Positions 1 to 8,869 of a stretch of DNA of 64,000 nt are shown here, one piece after another; within the stretch, counting starts at the first letter, position 1; every line of letters begins with the position of its first letter. The notes under the pieces are model-generated. The model saw nothing but the letters and a program-made list of their open reading frames with translations, was not told the DNA's origin and did no database searches. Both the position numbers and the translations under genes were made by a program. The DNA is from Flavobacterium sp. HJJ. GTDB lineage: Bacteria > Bacteroidota > Bacteroidia > Flavobacteriales > Flavobacteriaceae. The stretch covers positions 62,001 to 126,000 of the forward strand of contig NZ_JADKPR010000014.1 in the NCBI RefSeq assembly GCF_015351475.1. The letters are read 5' to 3'.

Positions 1-142
1 CTAATTCCGAATTTTTTATCGTAATGTTATTATCTAATGCATATCTCACACACTCTTCTAAAGTCCATACTTTAGTTTGTGCCTGAGAGGAGAATCCAAT
101 CAGGAATACCAAAGCAATTTTTATACAATTTATTTTTTTCAT
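1..142 (-). CDS. TolC-like outer membrane efflux protein, N-terminal part (cut by window edge)
   Basis: The reverse strand from the ATG at 142 reads a lipid-exported signal peptide (basic start, hydrophobic core, ending SSQAQ) followed by WTLEECVRYALDNN, the usual first helix of Bacteroidota TolC-family proteins. Only 47 codons are inside the window. It follows the adaptor gene on the same strand after 78 bp and would be the last gene of the efflux operon, supplying the outer-membrane channel. Family assignment rests on the short N-terminal motif and on context. Confidence 0.8.
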   Translation of the reverse strand, partial: MKKINCIKIALVFLIGFSSQAQTKVWTLEECVRYALDNNITIKNSEL

Positions 143-220
143 TTTTAATTGGAATAAAAGCGTAATAAGAAAACCACGCATATTTAACTTATTTTTTATA
201 TCAAAAGCTATTTTAGAGTT

Positions 221-1339
221 TTACTTTTTTACTTCTTCTGTTTTTAGCAATCCCTGATTCCAAACTTTGATTTTATCCGAAGCTTTAATACCGCTTTTTA
301 CTTCAACATAGATTCCGTCACTTACACCAAGTGTTACGTCTTTTCTTTCGAACTTTTGTCCGCTTACCTGAACTTCAACATACGGCTTTAAAGTTTTTTT
401 ATCAAATTGAACTAATGATTCTTTTACTGCCTGTACTTTATCTGCTTTTTCAAGGATAATTGATGCATTCGCACTTAATCCAGCTCTAATAAAAGTATCA
501 TCTTTATTGGTTAAAGTTGCTTTAATTTCAAATTGAATAGCTCCGTTTTCGGTTTTCCCTTTTGGTGCAATGTAGGTCAAAACAGCAGTAAACTTTTTAT
601 TTTCAATTGCTCCAACTGTAATTTCGATAGGCATATTTAATTTTATCTTTCCAACTTCAGATTCATCTACTTTACCAACAAATATCATTCTTCCAATATC
701 GGCAACGCTCGCTATAGTAGTTCCTTCATTAAAATTATTACTTTCAATAACCTGGTTTCCAACTTTAACAGGAACGTCTAGCACCATTCCGTTTACAGTA
801 GATCGTATCAATGTATTGGCATAATTTCCTAATCCCGAACTTGTTCCGGTTTTTACGATATCAAATCCTTGGATTGATGCACTATAGTTTTGCTTTGCCT
901 GATTATAAGCCAATTGTGCAGCATCAAAATCATTAGCAGAAATAACTCCTTTATCAAATAATGTTTTTTGTCTGTGATACAGTTTCTCCTGGTTATCTAA
1001 TTCAATTCGAGCCGTTTTCACCTGATTTTGAGAATTACTCAAATTAGAAACATTGGCAACCACTCTAATTTTGGCAATCATATCACCTGCTTTAACAGAC
1101 TCTCCTGCTTTAATAAATACTGCATCAATAATTCCAGAAATATTTGGCTTGATCAATACCTCTTCATCAGGAACAATATTTCCAGTTGCAAGCGTGCTTT
1201 TTACAATAGTTTTTACTTCTACTTTATCTGTTTCAAAAACGATAGGAGATTCCTGATTTTTGGCATATAAATAATACAGTGCCCCGAAAAAAACTATTGC
1301 AATTAGAATCAATATGGTTATGGTTACTCCTTTTTTCAT
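221..1339 (-). CDS. Efflux periplasmic adaptor (HlyD/MacA-like)
   Basis: Membrane-fusion protein of 372 residues that should link the inner-membrane ABC permeases encoded upstream to the TolC-like channel downstream. An N-terminal membrane anchor lies at about residues 5-27. A lipoyl-type half motif follows (GIIDAVFIKAGESVKAGD, about 68-85), then an alpha-hairpin coiled coil (about 100-155) and a beta-barrel part with a VGKVDESEVGKI stretch typical of the family. It lies between the second permease gene (41 bp gap) and the tolC-like start. The ABC partner points to the MacA branch rather than the RND adaptor branch. The substrate cannot be told from sequence. Confidence 0.9.
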   Translation of the reverse strand: MKKGVTITILILIAIVFFGALYYLYAKNQESPIVFETDKVEVKTIVKSTLATGNIVPDEEVLIKPNISGIIDAVFIKAGESVKAGDMIAKIRVVANVSNLSNSQNQVKTARIELDNQEKLYHRQKTLFDKGVISANDFDAAQLAYNQAKQNYSASIQGFDIVKTGTSSGLGNYANTLIRSTVNGMVLDVPVKVGNQVIESNNFNEGTTIASVADIGRMIFVGKVDESEVGKIKLNMPIEITVGAIENKKFTAVLTYIAPKGKTENGAIQFEIKATLTNKDDTFIRAGLSANASIILEKADKVQAVKESLVQFDKKTLKPYVEVQVSGQKFERKDVTLGVSDGIYVEVKSGIKASDKIKVWNQGLLKTEEVKK

Positions 1340-1380
1340 TTTATAAATTTTTTATTCGATTATTATTTTTTGATTGACTT

Positions 1381-2646
1381 TTATTCTGTTCGTAATGCTT
1401 CTACTGGCTTGACATTTATGGCAGTTTGGGCAGGAATAAGACCTGCTAACAATCCAGAACCCACTAATATTAACAAGGCTATAAAAACAACCACTAAATC
1501 TACACTAGGATTAACAAACATCATCCCTTCTGATGGCATTGAGGATAAAATCATGTTCAAAACAGCAATTAAACCAGTAGCTGTTGCAATTCCAAACATA
1601 CCTGCAATTATTGTTAAAAAGATTGCTTCTAATAATATCTGGGATCGAATAGCACCGGGAGTTGCTCCTAATGCCCTTCTAATTCCTATTTCCTTGGTGC
1701 GTTCCTTCACCACAATCAGCATGATATTTGAAATTCCAATAATACCTGATAATAGTACTAAAGTGCCAACAAAATAGGCAATGAATTTAAGTACCATAAA
1801 CAAATCCTGCACTTTTTGAAACTCGGCAAATAGATCAAAATTACCTACAGCTCTTTCATCGTCAGGGTGAATAGAATGTCTCTCTCTCATAAACGCCAGA
1901 ATTCCTGGTCTAAGTTCGGTAATTGAGGCATCATCATTTGCAGTAAGCGCCATCCAGCCTACTTTATCTCCAAAATTAAAAGCCTGCTGAAATGTAGTAA
2001 AAGGAATGAAAATATTTTTCTGGGCCGATTCAGCATTTCCATTATTCTGCCCTTTCGACTTATATACTCCAACTACCATAAAGTTGACTCCATTTATTTT
2101 AATGTAAGTCCCCATTACTTCTTCGGCATTTTTATACAATTCATTAATTACACCCTGCCCTATTATAGTTACTTTACGTTTCAAAAGAATATCCTGCTGA
2201 TTTACAAAACGTCCTTTTACAATATCCATCTGCTCTTGCTTTACTAGTTCAGGATAATCTCCATAAATAGTATAAGCTCCCGTTTTAGTCCCTCTAACGA
2301 CATTACTGACTCCATTAAAATCACCTAACTGATTACGGGGAGAAACATACAATAAATCAGGAAATTTTTGTTTTAAAGCATCAACATCACTATTTTTAAA
2401 ATCATATCTTCTGGTTTTAGGTAATCCCTTATATGGTTTTGATGTAGTCTGTGTCCACATAAACATGGTATTAGTAGCAATACCATCAAATCCTTTTTTG
2501 ACACCGTTCTCCAAACCATTGGATGCAGCCAATAATATCACCAAAATGAATATTCCCCAAAACACACCAAAAGCTGTAAGCAGCGTTCGGAATGTATTAG
2601 CAGTTAAAGCTTCTAAAATTTCGTTCCAATTTTCTCTGTCAAACAT
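1381..2646 (-). CDS. MacB-type ABC transporter permease (second copy)
   Basis: Permease of 421 residues with MacB/FtsX architecture: one N-terminal membrane helix (about 20-42), a large periplasmic core domain, then three C-terminal helices (about 285-415). The cytoplasmic loop has the conserved ERTKEIGIRRALGATPG coupling motif that contacts the ATPase. It lacks its own nucleotide-binding domain; the ATPase is the separate gene at 3886-4587. It begins 2 bp after the stop of the paralogous permease upstream, so the two are surely co-transcribed and probably form a heterodimer. Such transporters use the membrane helices mechanically to drive periplasmic substrates through TolC. Confidence 0.92.
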   Translation of the reverse strand: MFDRENWNEILEALTANTFRTLLTAFGVFWGIFILVILLAASNGLENGVKKGFDGIATNTMFMWTQTTSKPYKGLPKTRRYDFKNSDVDALKQKFPDLLYVSPRNQLGDFNGVSNVVRGTKTGAYTIYGDYPELVKQEQMDIVKGRFVNQQDILLKRKVTIIGQGVINELYKNAEEVMGTYIKINGVNFMVVGVYKSKGQNNGNAESAQKNIFIPFTTFQQAFNFGDKVGWMALTANDDASITELRPGILAFMRERHSIHPDDERAVGNFDLFAEFQKVQDLFMVLKFIAYFVGTLVLLSGIIGISNIMLIVVKERTKEIGIRRALGATPGAIRSQILLEAIFLTIIAGMFGIATATGLIAVLNMILSSMPSEGMMFVNPSVDLVVVFIALLILVGSGLLAGLIPAQTAINVKPVEALRTE

Positions 2647-2648
2647 AA

Positions 2649-3893
2649 TTATTCGTCTCTAAGTGCTACAATAGGTCTAATTTTTGCTGCTCTGTAAGCT
2701 GGAACAAATCCTGCTAAAGCCCCTGCAACGACCAAAACAATTAAGGTTGATGTCGCAACAGTAAAATCGACCTGCGGATTCTGAAAATACTCGCTTTGCG
2801 CATGGGGACCAACCAATTCTAAAAGAGCTAATCCTGTTAATAATCCAATAAATCCAGAAATAGTAGTAATAAAAATAGATTCATGCAAAATCATTAGAAT
2901 AATTGAAACTGGCGAAGCACCAAGTGCTTTTCGAATACCAATTTCCTTGGTTCGTTCTTTTACAATAATCATCATTATATTACTTACGCCAACAACACCT
3001 GCAATGATCGTACATATTCCAACCCACCAAAAAAACAATCGGATATAAAGATTTAAATCATAAAACTTTTTGGCTTCTTTAACAGAATTAAAAATTCCAA
3101 CAGCACTTTCATCATCAGGAGCAGCACCATTTTTACTTCTCAATAATTTTCCATAATCATTTTTAAATTGTTCGGACTCGGCTACAGCTTCCTCATAAGT
3201 GTCTTTCTTTTTCATAGTATAAGCCATATAACTTATTTTATCTCCTAATCCAAAAACCTGCTGTGCTGTAGTTAAAGGTACAAATACTCTACTTTCTTCT
3301 CTTTCCCCTCCAGGATCAGTAAATACTCCAACAACTTTAAAATTGATATTCGCCACAGTGATTTGTTCTCCTATAGGATTTTTTTCTTTAAACAGATCTA
3401 ATTTGACTTTTTGTCCAATCACAGCTGCTTTTACATTGTTTTTCAAATCATTTGCATTAATGTACCTGCCTTTTATAACTGATACATTTTCTATTTCCAT
3501 ACCGTCTGTGTTAACACCTCTGTATTGATAATTTCCTGATTCCTTTCCATAACTTACGGTAATTCCCCAGCCAGTAGCAGTAGCTCCATTTTTATCCAAT
3601 TGGTCCCCGTATTTTTGAACTGCAAGATCGAAATCGCTATTTCTAAATTGGATTTCTCTTCCAGGATTTAATCCCTTGTAGGCTTTGGTTGTTGTTCCGG
3701 ACCAAACCTCAATTACACCAGCCGCATCTCTTTCAAATTGCTTTTCAATTCCATTTTGCAATCCTTTACCAACTCCCAGCAAAATCACCAAAATAAAGAT
3801 ACCCGAAGCAACCGAAACTCCAGTGAGGAAAGTTCTCAGTTTATTCTTGGCGATAGCCTCAAATATTTCCTGCCAGCGCTCTATATTAAACAT
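2649..3893 (-). CDS. MacB-type ABC transporter permease (first copy)
   Basis: Permease of 414 residues, paralogous to the downstream 421-residue protein: N-terminal helix, periplasmic MacB-like core domain, and FtsX helices with the loop motif ERTKEIGIRKALGASP. The start overlaps the end of the ATPase gene by 8 bp (3886-3893), indicating translational coupling. Tandem divergent permeases after a single ATPase are common in Bacteroidota operons of this type. The substrate is unknown. Confidence 0.92.
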   Translation of the reverse strand: MFNIERWQEIFEAIAKNKLRTFLTGVSVASGIFILVILLGVGKGLQNGIEKQFERDAAGVIEVWSGTTTKAYKGLNPGREIQFRNSDFDLAVQKYGDQLDKNGATATGWGITVSYGKESGNYQYRGVNTDGMEIENVSVIKGRYINANDLKNNVKAAVIGQKVKLDLFKEKNPIGEQITVANINFKVVGVFTDPGGEREESRVFVPLTTAQQVFGLGDKISYMAYTMKKKDTYEEAVAESEQFKNDYGKLLRSKNGAAPDDESAVGIFNSVKEAKKFYDLNLYIRLFFWWVGICTIIAGVVGVSNIMMIIVKERTKEIGIRKALGASPVSIILMILHESIFITTISGFIGLLTGLALLELVGPHAQSEYFQNPQVDFTVATSTLIVLVVAGALAGFVPAYRAAKIRPIVALRDE

Positions 3894-4587
3894 AAGAAGA
3901 AGCTCTAACTTGTTCTACCATTTTATCATCAATGATTAATCCATCTTTGAGGACTACATTTCTTTTGCACATTGCAGCAATATCAGGCTCGTGGGTCACT
4001 ATCAAAATAGTTTTTCCTTCGTCATTAATTCCCTGTATCAATTCCATCACTTCATAAGAAGTCAATGTATCCAATGCCCCTGTTGGCTCATCTGCCAATA
4101 ATACTTTTGGATTTGAAGCCAAAGCTCTGGCAATTGCAACACGCTGTTTTTGTCCTCCGGAAAGTTCACTTGGCAAATGGTGTGAATGCGAAGCCAAACC
4201 TACTTTTTCTAAATATTTCATTGCAATCTCATTGCGTTCTTTCCTTTTTATCCCCTGATAATACAACGGCAGAGCTACATTATCCAATGCACTTTTATAA
4301 CTTATCAAGTTGAAAGATTGAAAAACAAAACCAAGGAATTGGTTTCTGTATTTTGAAGCAACAGTTTCGTTTAATTTTTTAATAGGCACATTATCCAAAG
4401 TATAAAGTCCGGAATCGGCTTCATCAAGAATTCCTAAAATATTCAGCAGCGTAGATTTACCGGAACCTGACGAACCCATAATAGCAACCAATTCACCTTC
4501 TTTGATATTGAAATTAATTCCTTTTAGAACATGCAGTTCAGTATGTCCCATTTTGTATGATTTATGTAAGTCTTTAATTTCAATCAT
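3886..4587 (-). CDS. ABC transporter ATPase (MacB/LolD-like)
   Basis: ATP-binding subunit of 233 residues. Walker A GSSGSGKST is near residue 38, the signature LSGGQKQR near 142, and Walker B VLLADEPTGALD near 161, followed by the H-loop VTHEPD. The LolD/MacB subfamily fits the split design with separate MacB-type permeases. It is the first gene of the efflux operon on the minus strand and is divergent from the DUF4403 gene. I found no TAnnTTTG element in its upstream region on this strand, so its promoter is not placed. Confidence 0.95.
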   Translation of the reverse strand: MIEIKDLHKSYKMGHTELHVLKGINFNIKEGELVAIMGSSGSGKSTLLNILGILDEADSGLYTLDNVPIKKLNETVASKYRNQFLGFVFQSFNLISYKSALDNVALPLYYQGIKRKERNEIAMKYLEKVGLASHSHHLPSELSGGQKQRVAIARALASNPKVLLADEPTGALDTLTSYEVMELIQGINDEGKTILIVTHEPDIAAMCKRNVVLKDGLIIDDKMVEQVRASSYV

Positions 4588-4709
4588 GATTGCCTATCTT
4601 TTAAAACATAATAACTAAGTCCAAAAAATCAATAAGAAAAAAATGCTGCTTATCAATTCAATACATAAGACTTATTTCCGACAAAAATGTTACAGCTGCA
4701 TTTAAAAAA

Positions 4710-4731
4710 TATATTTGTTTAATTAAATTTG
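4710..4731 (+). promoter_or_regulatory. Candidate promoter -7 elements for the DUF4403 gene
   Basis: Two matches to the Bacteroidota -7 consensus TAnnTTTG lie in tandem: TATATTTG at 4710-4717 and TAAATTTG at 4724-4731, 20 bp before the ATG at 4752. No clear -33 TTTG was identified. Either or both could serve. Confidence 0.5.
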
Positions 4732-4751
4732 CCGTAAAAAACAACATACAA

Positions 4752-6167
4752 ATGCAAAAATATTTATCTGCCCTCATTATTTTCACAGCAATATCAGCTT
4801 TAAACATAAGCTGTTCTTCTGTCTCTCAAAAAATTGAAGCCTTAAAACCTGAACCAGACGATGCTGTACCATTAACTTACACAAGCACTCCTTCGTTTAT
4901 CAATCTGCCGGTCAGCATTAAGCTAAAGGATATTGAAAACCAAACAAACACTTTATTAAACGGATTAATCTATGAAGACAACAAGATTGAAGATGACAAT
5001 ATTGAAATAAAAGTCTGGAAACAGGCTCCAATAACCATCGTTAATGACCATGGCAAAGAGGGTGAAAAAATAAAAACTGTTTTACCGTTAAAAGTTTGGG
5101 TAAAATACCGAATCGGGACAAAAACCATGGGAGTTGATTTATACAAAAATCAGGAATTTAATCTAAACGGAGTAATTACATTGTTGAGCAGTGTGAGCTT
5201 AAACAACTGGAAGCTTAGCTCCAAAACAAGTCTAAAATCTCTTGACTGGGTAGAAAGCCCAACAATGACCGTTTTTGGTAAAAACATGCCGGTAACTTAC
5301 CTTATTAATCCGGCAGTAAGTCTTTTTAAATCACAAATAGAAAAAAGCATAGACACAGCAATTGAAGATTCTATGGATTTCAAACCAAATGTTTTAGATG
5401 CAATTTCTAAAATAAGCACACCTTTTGAGATGAGTCAAGAATATAAAAGCTGGCTTAGAATTGTGCCTTTAGAAGTATATTCAACAAATGCTAAACTTAA
5501 AAATGATTCATTTTTACTTAACATGGGCATGAAATGCAATATGGAGACATTGATTGGCAAAAAACCTGAATCAAAATTTGAAAAAAACAAAATTACACTA
5601 AAAGCTGTAGATAAAATTCCAGAACAAATCACAGCTAACATAGCTGCCGTTTCGACTTATCAAGAAGCATCGAGAATAATGACTGCAAATTTTGTCGGAC
5701 AGGAATTTGGCTCAGGAAGCAAAAAAGTAAAAGTTCAAAATGTTGCGATTTGGCATAAAGACGGAAAAATTGTTATTGCTTTGGATCTTTTAGGGGCTGT
5801 AAACGGAACCGTTTATCTAAATGGAATTCCTCAATATAACGACACTGCCAAAGAAATCTATTTTGATAAATTAGATTATGTTTTAGATACCAAAAGCAGA
5901 TTAATGAGAACCGCTAACTGGCTGGCTCAAGGAATCATATTAAAAAAGATGCAGGAAAGCTGCCGTTATTCAATTAAACAAAATCTAGACGAAGCCAAAC
6001 AAAGCATGGCTGTTTACTTAAAAAATTATTCCCCTATGCCTGGTGTTTTCATTAACGGAAAAATGGATGACATTCAGTTTGAGAAAACACAGCTGACAAA
6101 TCAAGCTATTATTGCTTTTATAAAAGTAAATGGTGTAATAAACGTTTCAATTGACGGACTGAAATAG
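4752..6167 (+). CDS. DUF4403 family lipoprotein
   Basis: Protein of 471 residues with a lipoprotein signal peptide (lipobox LNISC, Cys about 21). The rest matches the DUF4403 pattern known from Bacteroidota and Proteobacteria: an early 'PSFINLPVSIKL' strand, the phrase 'LKVWVKYRIGTKTMGVDLYK', and a second half with 'VWHKDGKIVIALDLLGAVNGTVYLNGIPQY'. Such proteins are predicted to have repeated lipid-binding-like (BPI/SMP-like) beta domains, but no function is established to my knowledge. It stands alone on the plus strand between two minus-strand operons and ends at a bidirectional terminator. Confidence 0.85.
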   Translation: MQKYLSALIIFTAISALNISCSSVSQKIEALKPEPDDAVPLTYTSTPSFINLPVSIKLKDIENQTNTLLNGLIYEDNKIEDDNIEIKVWKQAPITIVNDHGKEGEKIKTVLPLKVWVKYRIGTKTMGVDLYKNQEFNLNGVITLLSSVSLNNWKLSSKTSLKSLDWVESPTMTVFGKNMPVTYLINPAVSLFKSQIEKSIDTAIEDSMDFKPNVLDAISKISTPFEMSQEYKSWLRIVPLEVYSTNAKLKNDSFLLNMGMKCNMETLIGKKPESKFEKNKITLKAVDKIPEQITANIAAVSTYQEASRIMTANFVGQEFGSGSKKVKVQNVAIWHKDGKIVIALDLLGAVNGTVYLNGIPQYNDTAKEIYFDKLDYVLDTKSRLMRTANWLAQGIILKKMQESCRYSIKQNLDEAKQSMAVYLKNYSPMPGVFINGKMDDIQFEKTQLTNQAIIAFIKVNGVINVSIDGLK

Positions 6168-6200
6168 GAAAGCAGTTCAAAAAATTAAGTATTCAGAAAA

Positions 6201-6235
6201 AATAAGGCTCAAAAAAAAGTTTTTTGAGCCTTATT
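6201..6235. terminator. Bidirectional intrinsic terminator
   Basis: A perfect 16-bp stem (6201-6216 with 6220-6235) closes a 3-nt loop. The core is AAGGCTC/GAGCCTT, with A and T runs on both sides. It lies between the convergent DUF4403 gene and the 85-residue membrane protein gene and can serve both. Confidence 0.85.
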
Positions 6236-6280
6236 TAATTTTATACTATTCGATTCAAAGCAAATAATTAATGCCAAAAA

Positions 6281-6538
6281 TCACTGTTTCTTTTTTTTCA
6301 TTTGATAAATATAATAACCAAGACCACCTACAAGTACATATGGGATCACCATAAGATAAACGATTCCGTCATTTACAGCTGCCGCCTGTGTTTTGTTTTC
6401 ATCACCAGTCAAAGCCGCACGGCACATTGCGCATTGGGCATGTGATGACGCTCCAATAAAGAAAAAACAGATTCCAAAAAGAACAGTTCTAATCTTGGAT
6501 TTTGAAATTTGAGTTTTGAAATTTATAATTTTAAACAT
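6281..6538 (-). CDS. Small membrane protein with CxxC, oxidase cluster
   Basis: Protein of 85 residues: an N-terminal hydrophobic segment (about 17-35, signal peptide or helix ending SHAQ), a short exported loop starting CAMCRAALTGDENKTQ, and a C-terminal helix (about 58-78) followed by a lysine-rich tail. The CxxC at the start of the mature part could bind copper or take part in thiol exchange. It overlaps the DUF420 gene by 8 bp and is the last gene of the SCO-DUF420 group, which suggests a role in cytochrome oxidase maturation. That role is inferred from context only. Confidence 0.75.
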   Translation of the reverse strand: MFKIINFKTQISKSKIRTVLFGICFFFIGASSHAQCAMCRAALTGDENKTQAAAVNDGIVYLMVIPYVLVGGLGYYIYQMKKKKQ

Positions 6539-7070
6539 AATACGGCGAAATCATTAGATACACAATTACTCCAGTCACGGCAACATACAGCCAAATTGGA
6601 AAAGTAATTTTTGCAATTTTTTTATGTTTGTCAAATTTATGTGCTAACGCACGAACATAAGTTATCAAAACTAATGGAATGATAACAACTGATAAAAATA
6701 TATGCGTTATTAAAATAAAGAAATATACATACTTCAATATTCCGTCTCCGCCGTATTTAACAGACTCCGCAGTCATATGATAGGCTACATACATTGCTAA
6801 AAAAGCAACGGAACATCCAATAGCCATTTTCATTAACAGCTCATGACGCTTTCTGTTTCCGCTTTTAATTGCAATAACAGCCGAAACCAGCAGTATTGCA
6901 GTTATTCCGTTTATTGCTGCGTAAATAGGAGGCAAAAACGTTAATGGCACCACATCAAACCCAAAATCTTTTAACTTCACTTTAAAAAGAACGGCAACCA
7001 CAACAGGAATAGCTATTGATAACAGCACAATCCATTTATTATATTTTTGTTCTACGGTATTATTTTCCAT
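6531..7070 (-). CDS. DUF420 membrane protein (CtaM/YozB-like)
   Basis: Integral membrane protein of 179 residues with about five helices and the DUF420 pattern (LPPIYAAINGITAILL near residue 46, HMTAESVKYGG near 120, then ILITHIFLSVVIIPLVL with a conserved His). In Staphylococcus aureus the DUF420 protein CtaM is required for aa3-type oxidase activity. Its place between an SCO-like chaperone gene and oxidase subunit genes here agrees with that. It begins 23 bp after the SCO gene stop. Confidence 0.88.
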   Translation of the reverse strand: MENNTVEQKYNKWIVLLSIAIPVVVAVLFKVKLKDFGFDVVPLTFLPPIYAAINGITAILLVSAVIAIKSGNRKRHELLMKMAIGCSVAFLAMYVAYHMTAESVKYGGDGILKYVYFFILITHIFLSVVIIPLVLITYVRALAHKFDKHKKIAKITFPIWLYVAVTGVIVYLMISPYYV

Positions 7071-7093
7071 TGTATACTAATCTCTTCTTTAAT

Positions 7094-7780
7094 TTATTCT
7101 TTGAGCAAAATCTGAATGTCCTGCTGAATTTCTCTAACTCCCTTTTTTTCTAAACCATCATAATATAAAATAGGATTTCCATAATCATCTTTCCTGCATC
7201 TTATATTACCATTTTTATCTATCAGAGCAAAAAGTCCAGAATGCTCAAAACCTCCCTGCACCTTGCTGTTTTCACCAACATAAATATTAAAACCTTTATT
7301 AGATAAATCATAAATATACTGTTTGTCACCAGTCAGGAAATTCCAGTTCGCCAATTTTGCTCCTAACAATTCTCCGTGTTCTTTTAAAACAGCTGGAGTA
7401 TCATGCTCTGGATCTATAGTAATCGAAGCAATACCAAAATTTGGGTTTCCAAAAAAAGTATTCTGCAGCGTTACCATATTGGCATTCATTTTTGGACAGA
7501 TTGACGGGCAGGTTGCGAAGAAAAATTCCAGAACATAAACTTTCCCTTTATAAAAATCATTAGAAATTTTTACGTTATCCTGATTTATTAGTTCAAATTT
7601 TGGAGCTGGTCCAACCTTTACCAACTTTTGATCAGATTCTTTAGAACCGTCCACTTTATCTAAACGGTCACCTTGAACAATACTGTTTTTTTCTACTCTA
7701 TCAACAATTTTTGGAATAGCATATATCCCAAAAACCAATATAATAAAAGAAATCCCTATGTATGATTTATTTTTTAACAT
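7094..7780 (-). CDS. SCO1/SenC family copper chaperone
   Basis: Thioredoxin-fold protein of 228 residues with an N-terminal membrane anchor (about 7-24). The copper-binding CPSIC motif is at residues 91-95 and the third ligand His is about residue 180 (GGFEHSGLF). SCO proteins deliver copper to the CuA site of oxidase subunit II, here encoded by ctaC at 31.6 kb. The ATG overlaps the end of the preceding thioredoxin-like gene by 14 bp, indicating coupled translation. Confidence 0.93.
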   Translation of the reverse strand: MLKNKSYIGISFIILVFGIYAIPKIVDRVEKNSIVQGDRLDKVDGSKESDQKLVKVGPAPKFELINQDNVKISNDFYKGKVYVLEFFFATCPSICPKMNANMVTLQNTFFGNPNFGIASITIDPEHDTPAVLKEHGELLGAKLANWNFLTGDKQYIYDLSNKGFNIYVGENSKVQGGFEHSGLFALIDKNGNIRCRKDDYGNPILYYDGLEKKGVREIQQDIQILLKE

Positions 7781-8420
7781 CTAATTGTTTTGTTGCGTTA
7801 TGATTCTTTTTTAATGCTGCTCTATATTCATAAAGGATAATCTTAAAATCATCCAGCATTTCATTACTTAATTCTGCCGGATGAAACGTACTGTATCCTT
7901 CTTTGTAATCTTTCTTTTCTTTTCTTCCTCTTAAATTCCTTTCCTTATCTACAATGTAAACATAAGAAGTTCCTAAATCTGCATCTAAATTACCTTTTAA
8001 TTTCAGTCCGCTGTAATATAATTTAATCTCTTCAGGAGTAGTAAAAATAAAATGCCATTGACTCACATCTGTAAAAGTTCCCAAAGCACTAAGTACACTT
8101 TTAACTTCTTCCTCTGTTCCCAATGGAGCTACGACAACAAACTGTAAATCTTTAAAATCATGATAACGCTGGTAAATCTTTTCATTTAAATTGAAATAAT
8201 TACCTCTGTTTTTAAGAATTTCTGTACCCGAAAAACCAAGAATTGTGATTTTGTCATTCAAAGTTACTTTTTCACCATTAAGAGATTTCCATTTACCAAA
8301 ATCAGAAATCTTTGGTGTAATAACTGGCAATTTTGTAAAACTATTAACCCCCGAAGCAAAAAAAAGATATGCTACGATAGGTAATATAAACAACACAAAA
8401 AGAACAATATTTTTTTTCAT
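7767..8420 (-). CDS. Thioredoxin-like membrane-anchored protein without Cys
   Basis: Protein of 217 residues with an N-terminal anchor (about 3-22) and a soluble domain whose strand pattern (KITILGFSGTEILKNRGNYF, then LQFVVVAPLGTEEE, then TSYVYIVDKERNLRGR) resembles SCO/thioredoxin proteins. It contains no cysteine at all, so neither a redox role nor SCO-type copper binding is possible. It overlaps the SCO gene by 14 bp. I infer a partner or scaffold for SCO-mediated assembly; this is not established. A terminator separates it from the subunit IV gene upstream. Confidence 0.75.
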   Translation of the reverse strand: MKKNIVLFVLFILPIVAYLFFASGVNSFTKLPVITPKISDFGKWKSLNGEKVTLNDKITILGFSGTEILKNRGNYFNLNEKIYQRYHDFKDLQFVVVAPLGTEEEVKSVLSALGTFTDVSQWHFIFTTPEEIKLYYSGLKLKGNLDADLGTSYVYIVDKERNLRGRKEKKDYKEGYSTFHPAELSNEMLDDFKIILYEYRAALKKNHNATKQLDVKK

Positions 8421-8449
8421 TAGATATTATAAAATTTATTGTATTAAAA

Positions 8450-8480
8450 TAAAAAAAGGCATCCACTAATATGGACACCT
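8450..8480 (-). terminator. Intrinsic terminator after the subunit IV gene
   Basis: On the minus strand a 9-bp stem (8457-8465 with 8472-8480, two G-U pairs) with a 6-nt loop is followed by seven T. It lies between the oxidase subunit IV gene and the SCO group and may uncouple their expression. Confidence 0.7.
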
Positions 8481-8502
8481 TTTATATTGAATTAATATCT
8501 AG

Positions 8503-8853
8503 TTAAAAATTCCATTTAATTGTAGAATTTTTAAAAACCTCAAATACATAATCTCCTTCAGTCAATAAAATAAAAAGCAGATAACAAACTAAGAAAATTA
8601 AAGGATAAACAACTGCATTTCTTAATGATCTTTCCTCTCCTTCCATATGCATGAAAGCCCATACAATATAGTAAGCTTTAACCAATGTTAATATGATAAA
8701 CAACCAGTTCAATAAACTCATTGTTAAAAAATTGTGCATATATAGAGCATCTGGCCGGATGATACCAAAACCAACCTCAATAGTTGTGATCAAAGAAAGA
8801 ATTCCAAAAACAGTCCAGATTCTTTTTGTGTTAGAAACATGTTCGTGTGACAT
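8503..8853 (-). CDS. Cytochrome c oxidase subunit IV (caa3 type)
   Basis: Small membrane protein of 116 residues with three helices (about 14-33, 44-66, 79-100) and the family signature LVKAYYIVWAFMHMEGE. This is the subunit IV of bacterial caa3-type oxidases (cox4_pro family), a stabilising subunit without redox centres. It follows the large subunit III gene by 16 bp. Confidence 0.88.
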   Translation of the reverse strand: MSHEHVSNTKRIWTVFGILSLITTIEVGFGIIRPDALYMHNFLTMSLLNWLFIILTLVKAYYIVWAFMHMEGEERSLRNAVVYPLIFLVCYLLFILLTEGDYVFEVFKNSTIKWNF

Positions 8854-8869
8854 AATAATAAATCTAAAA

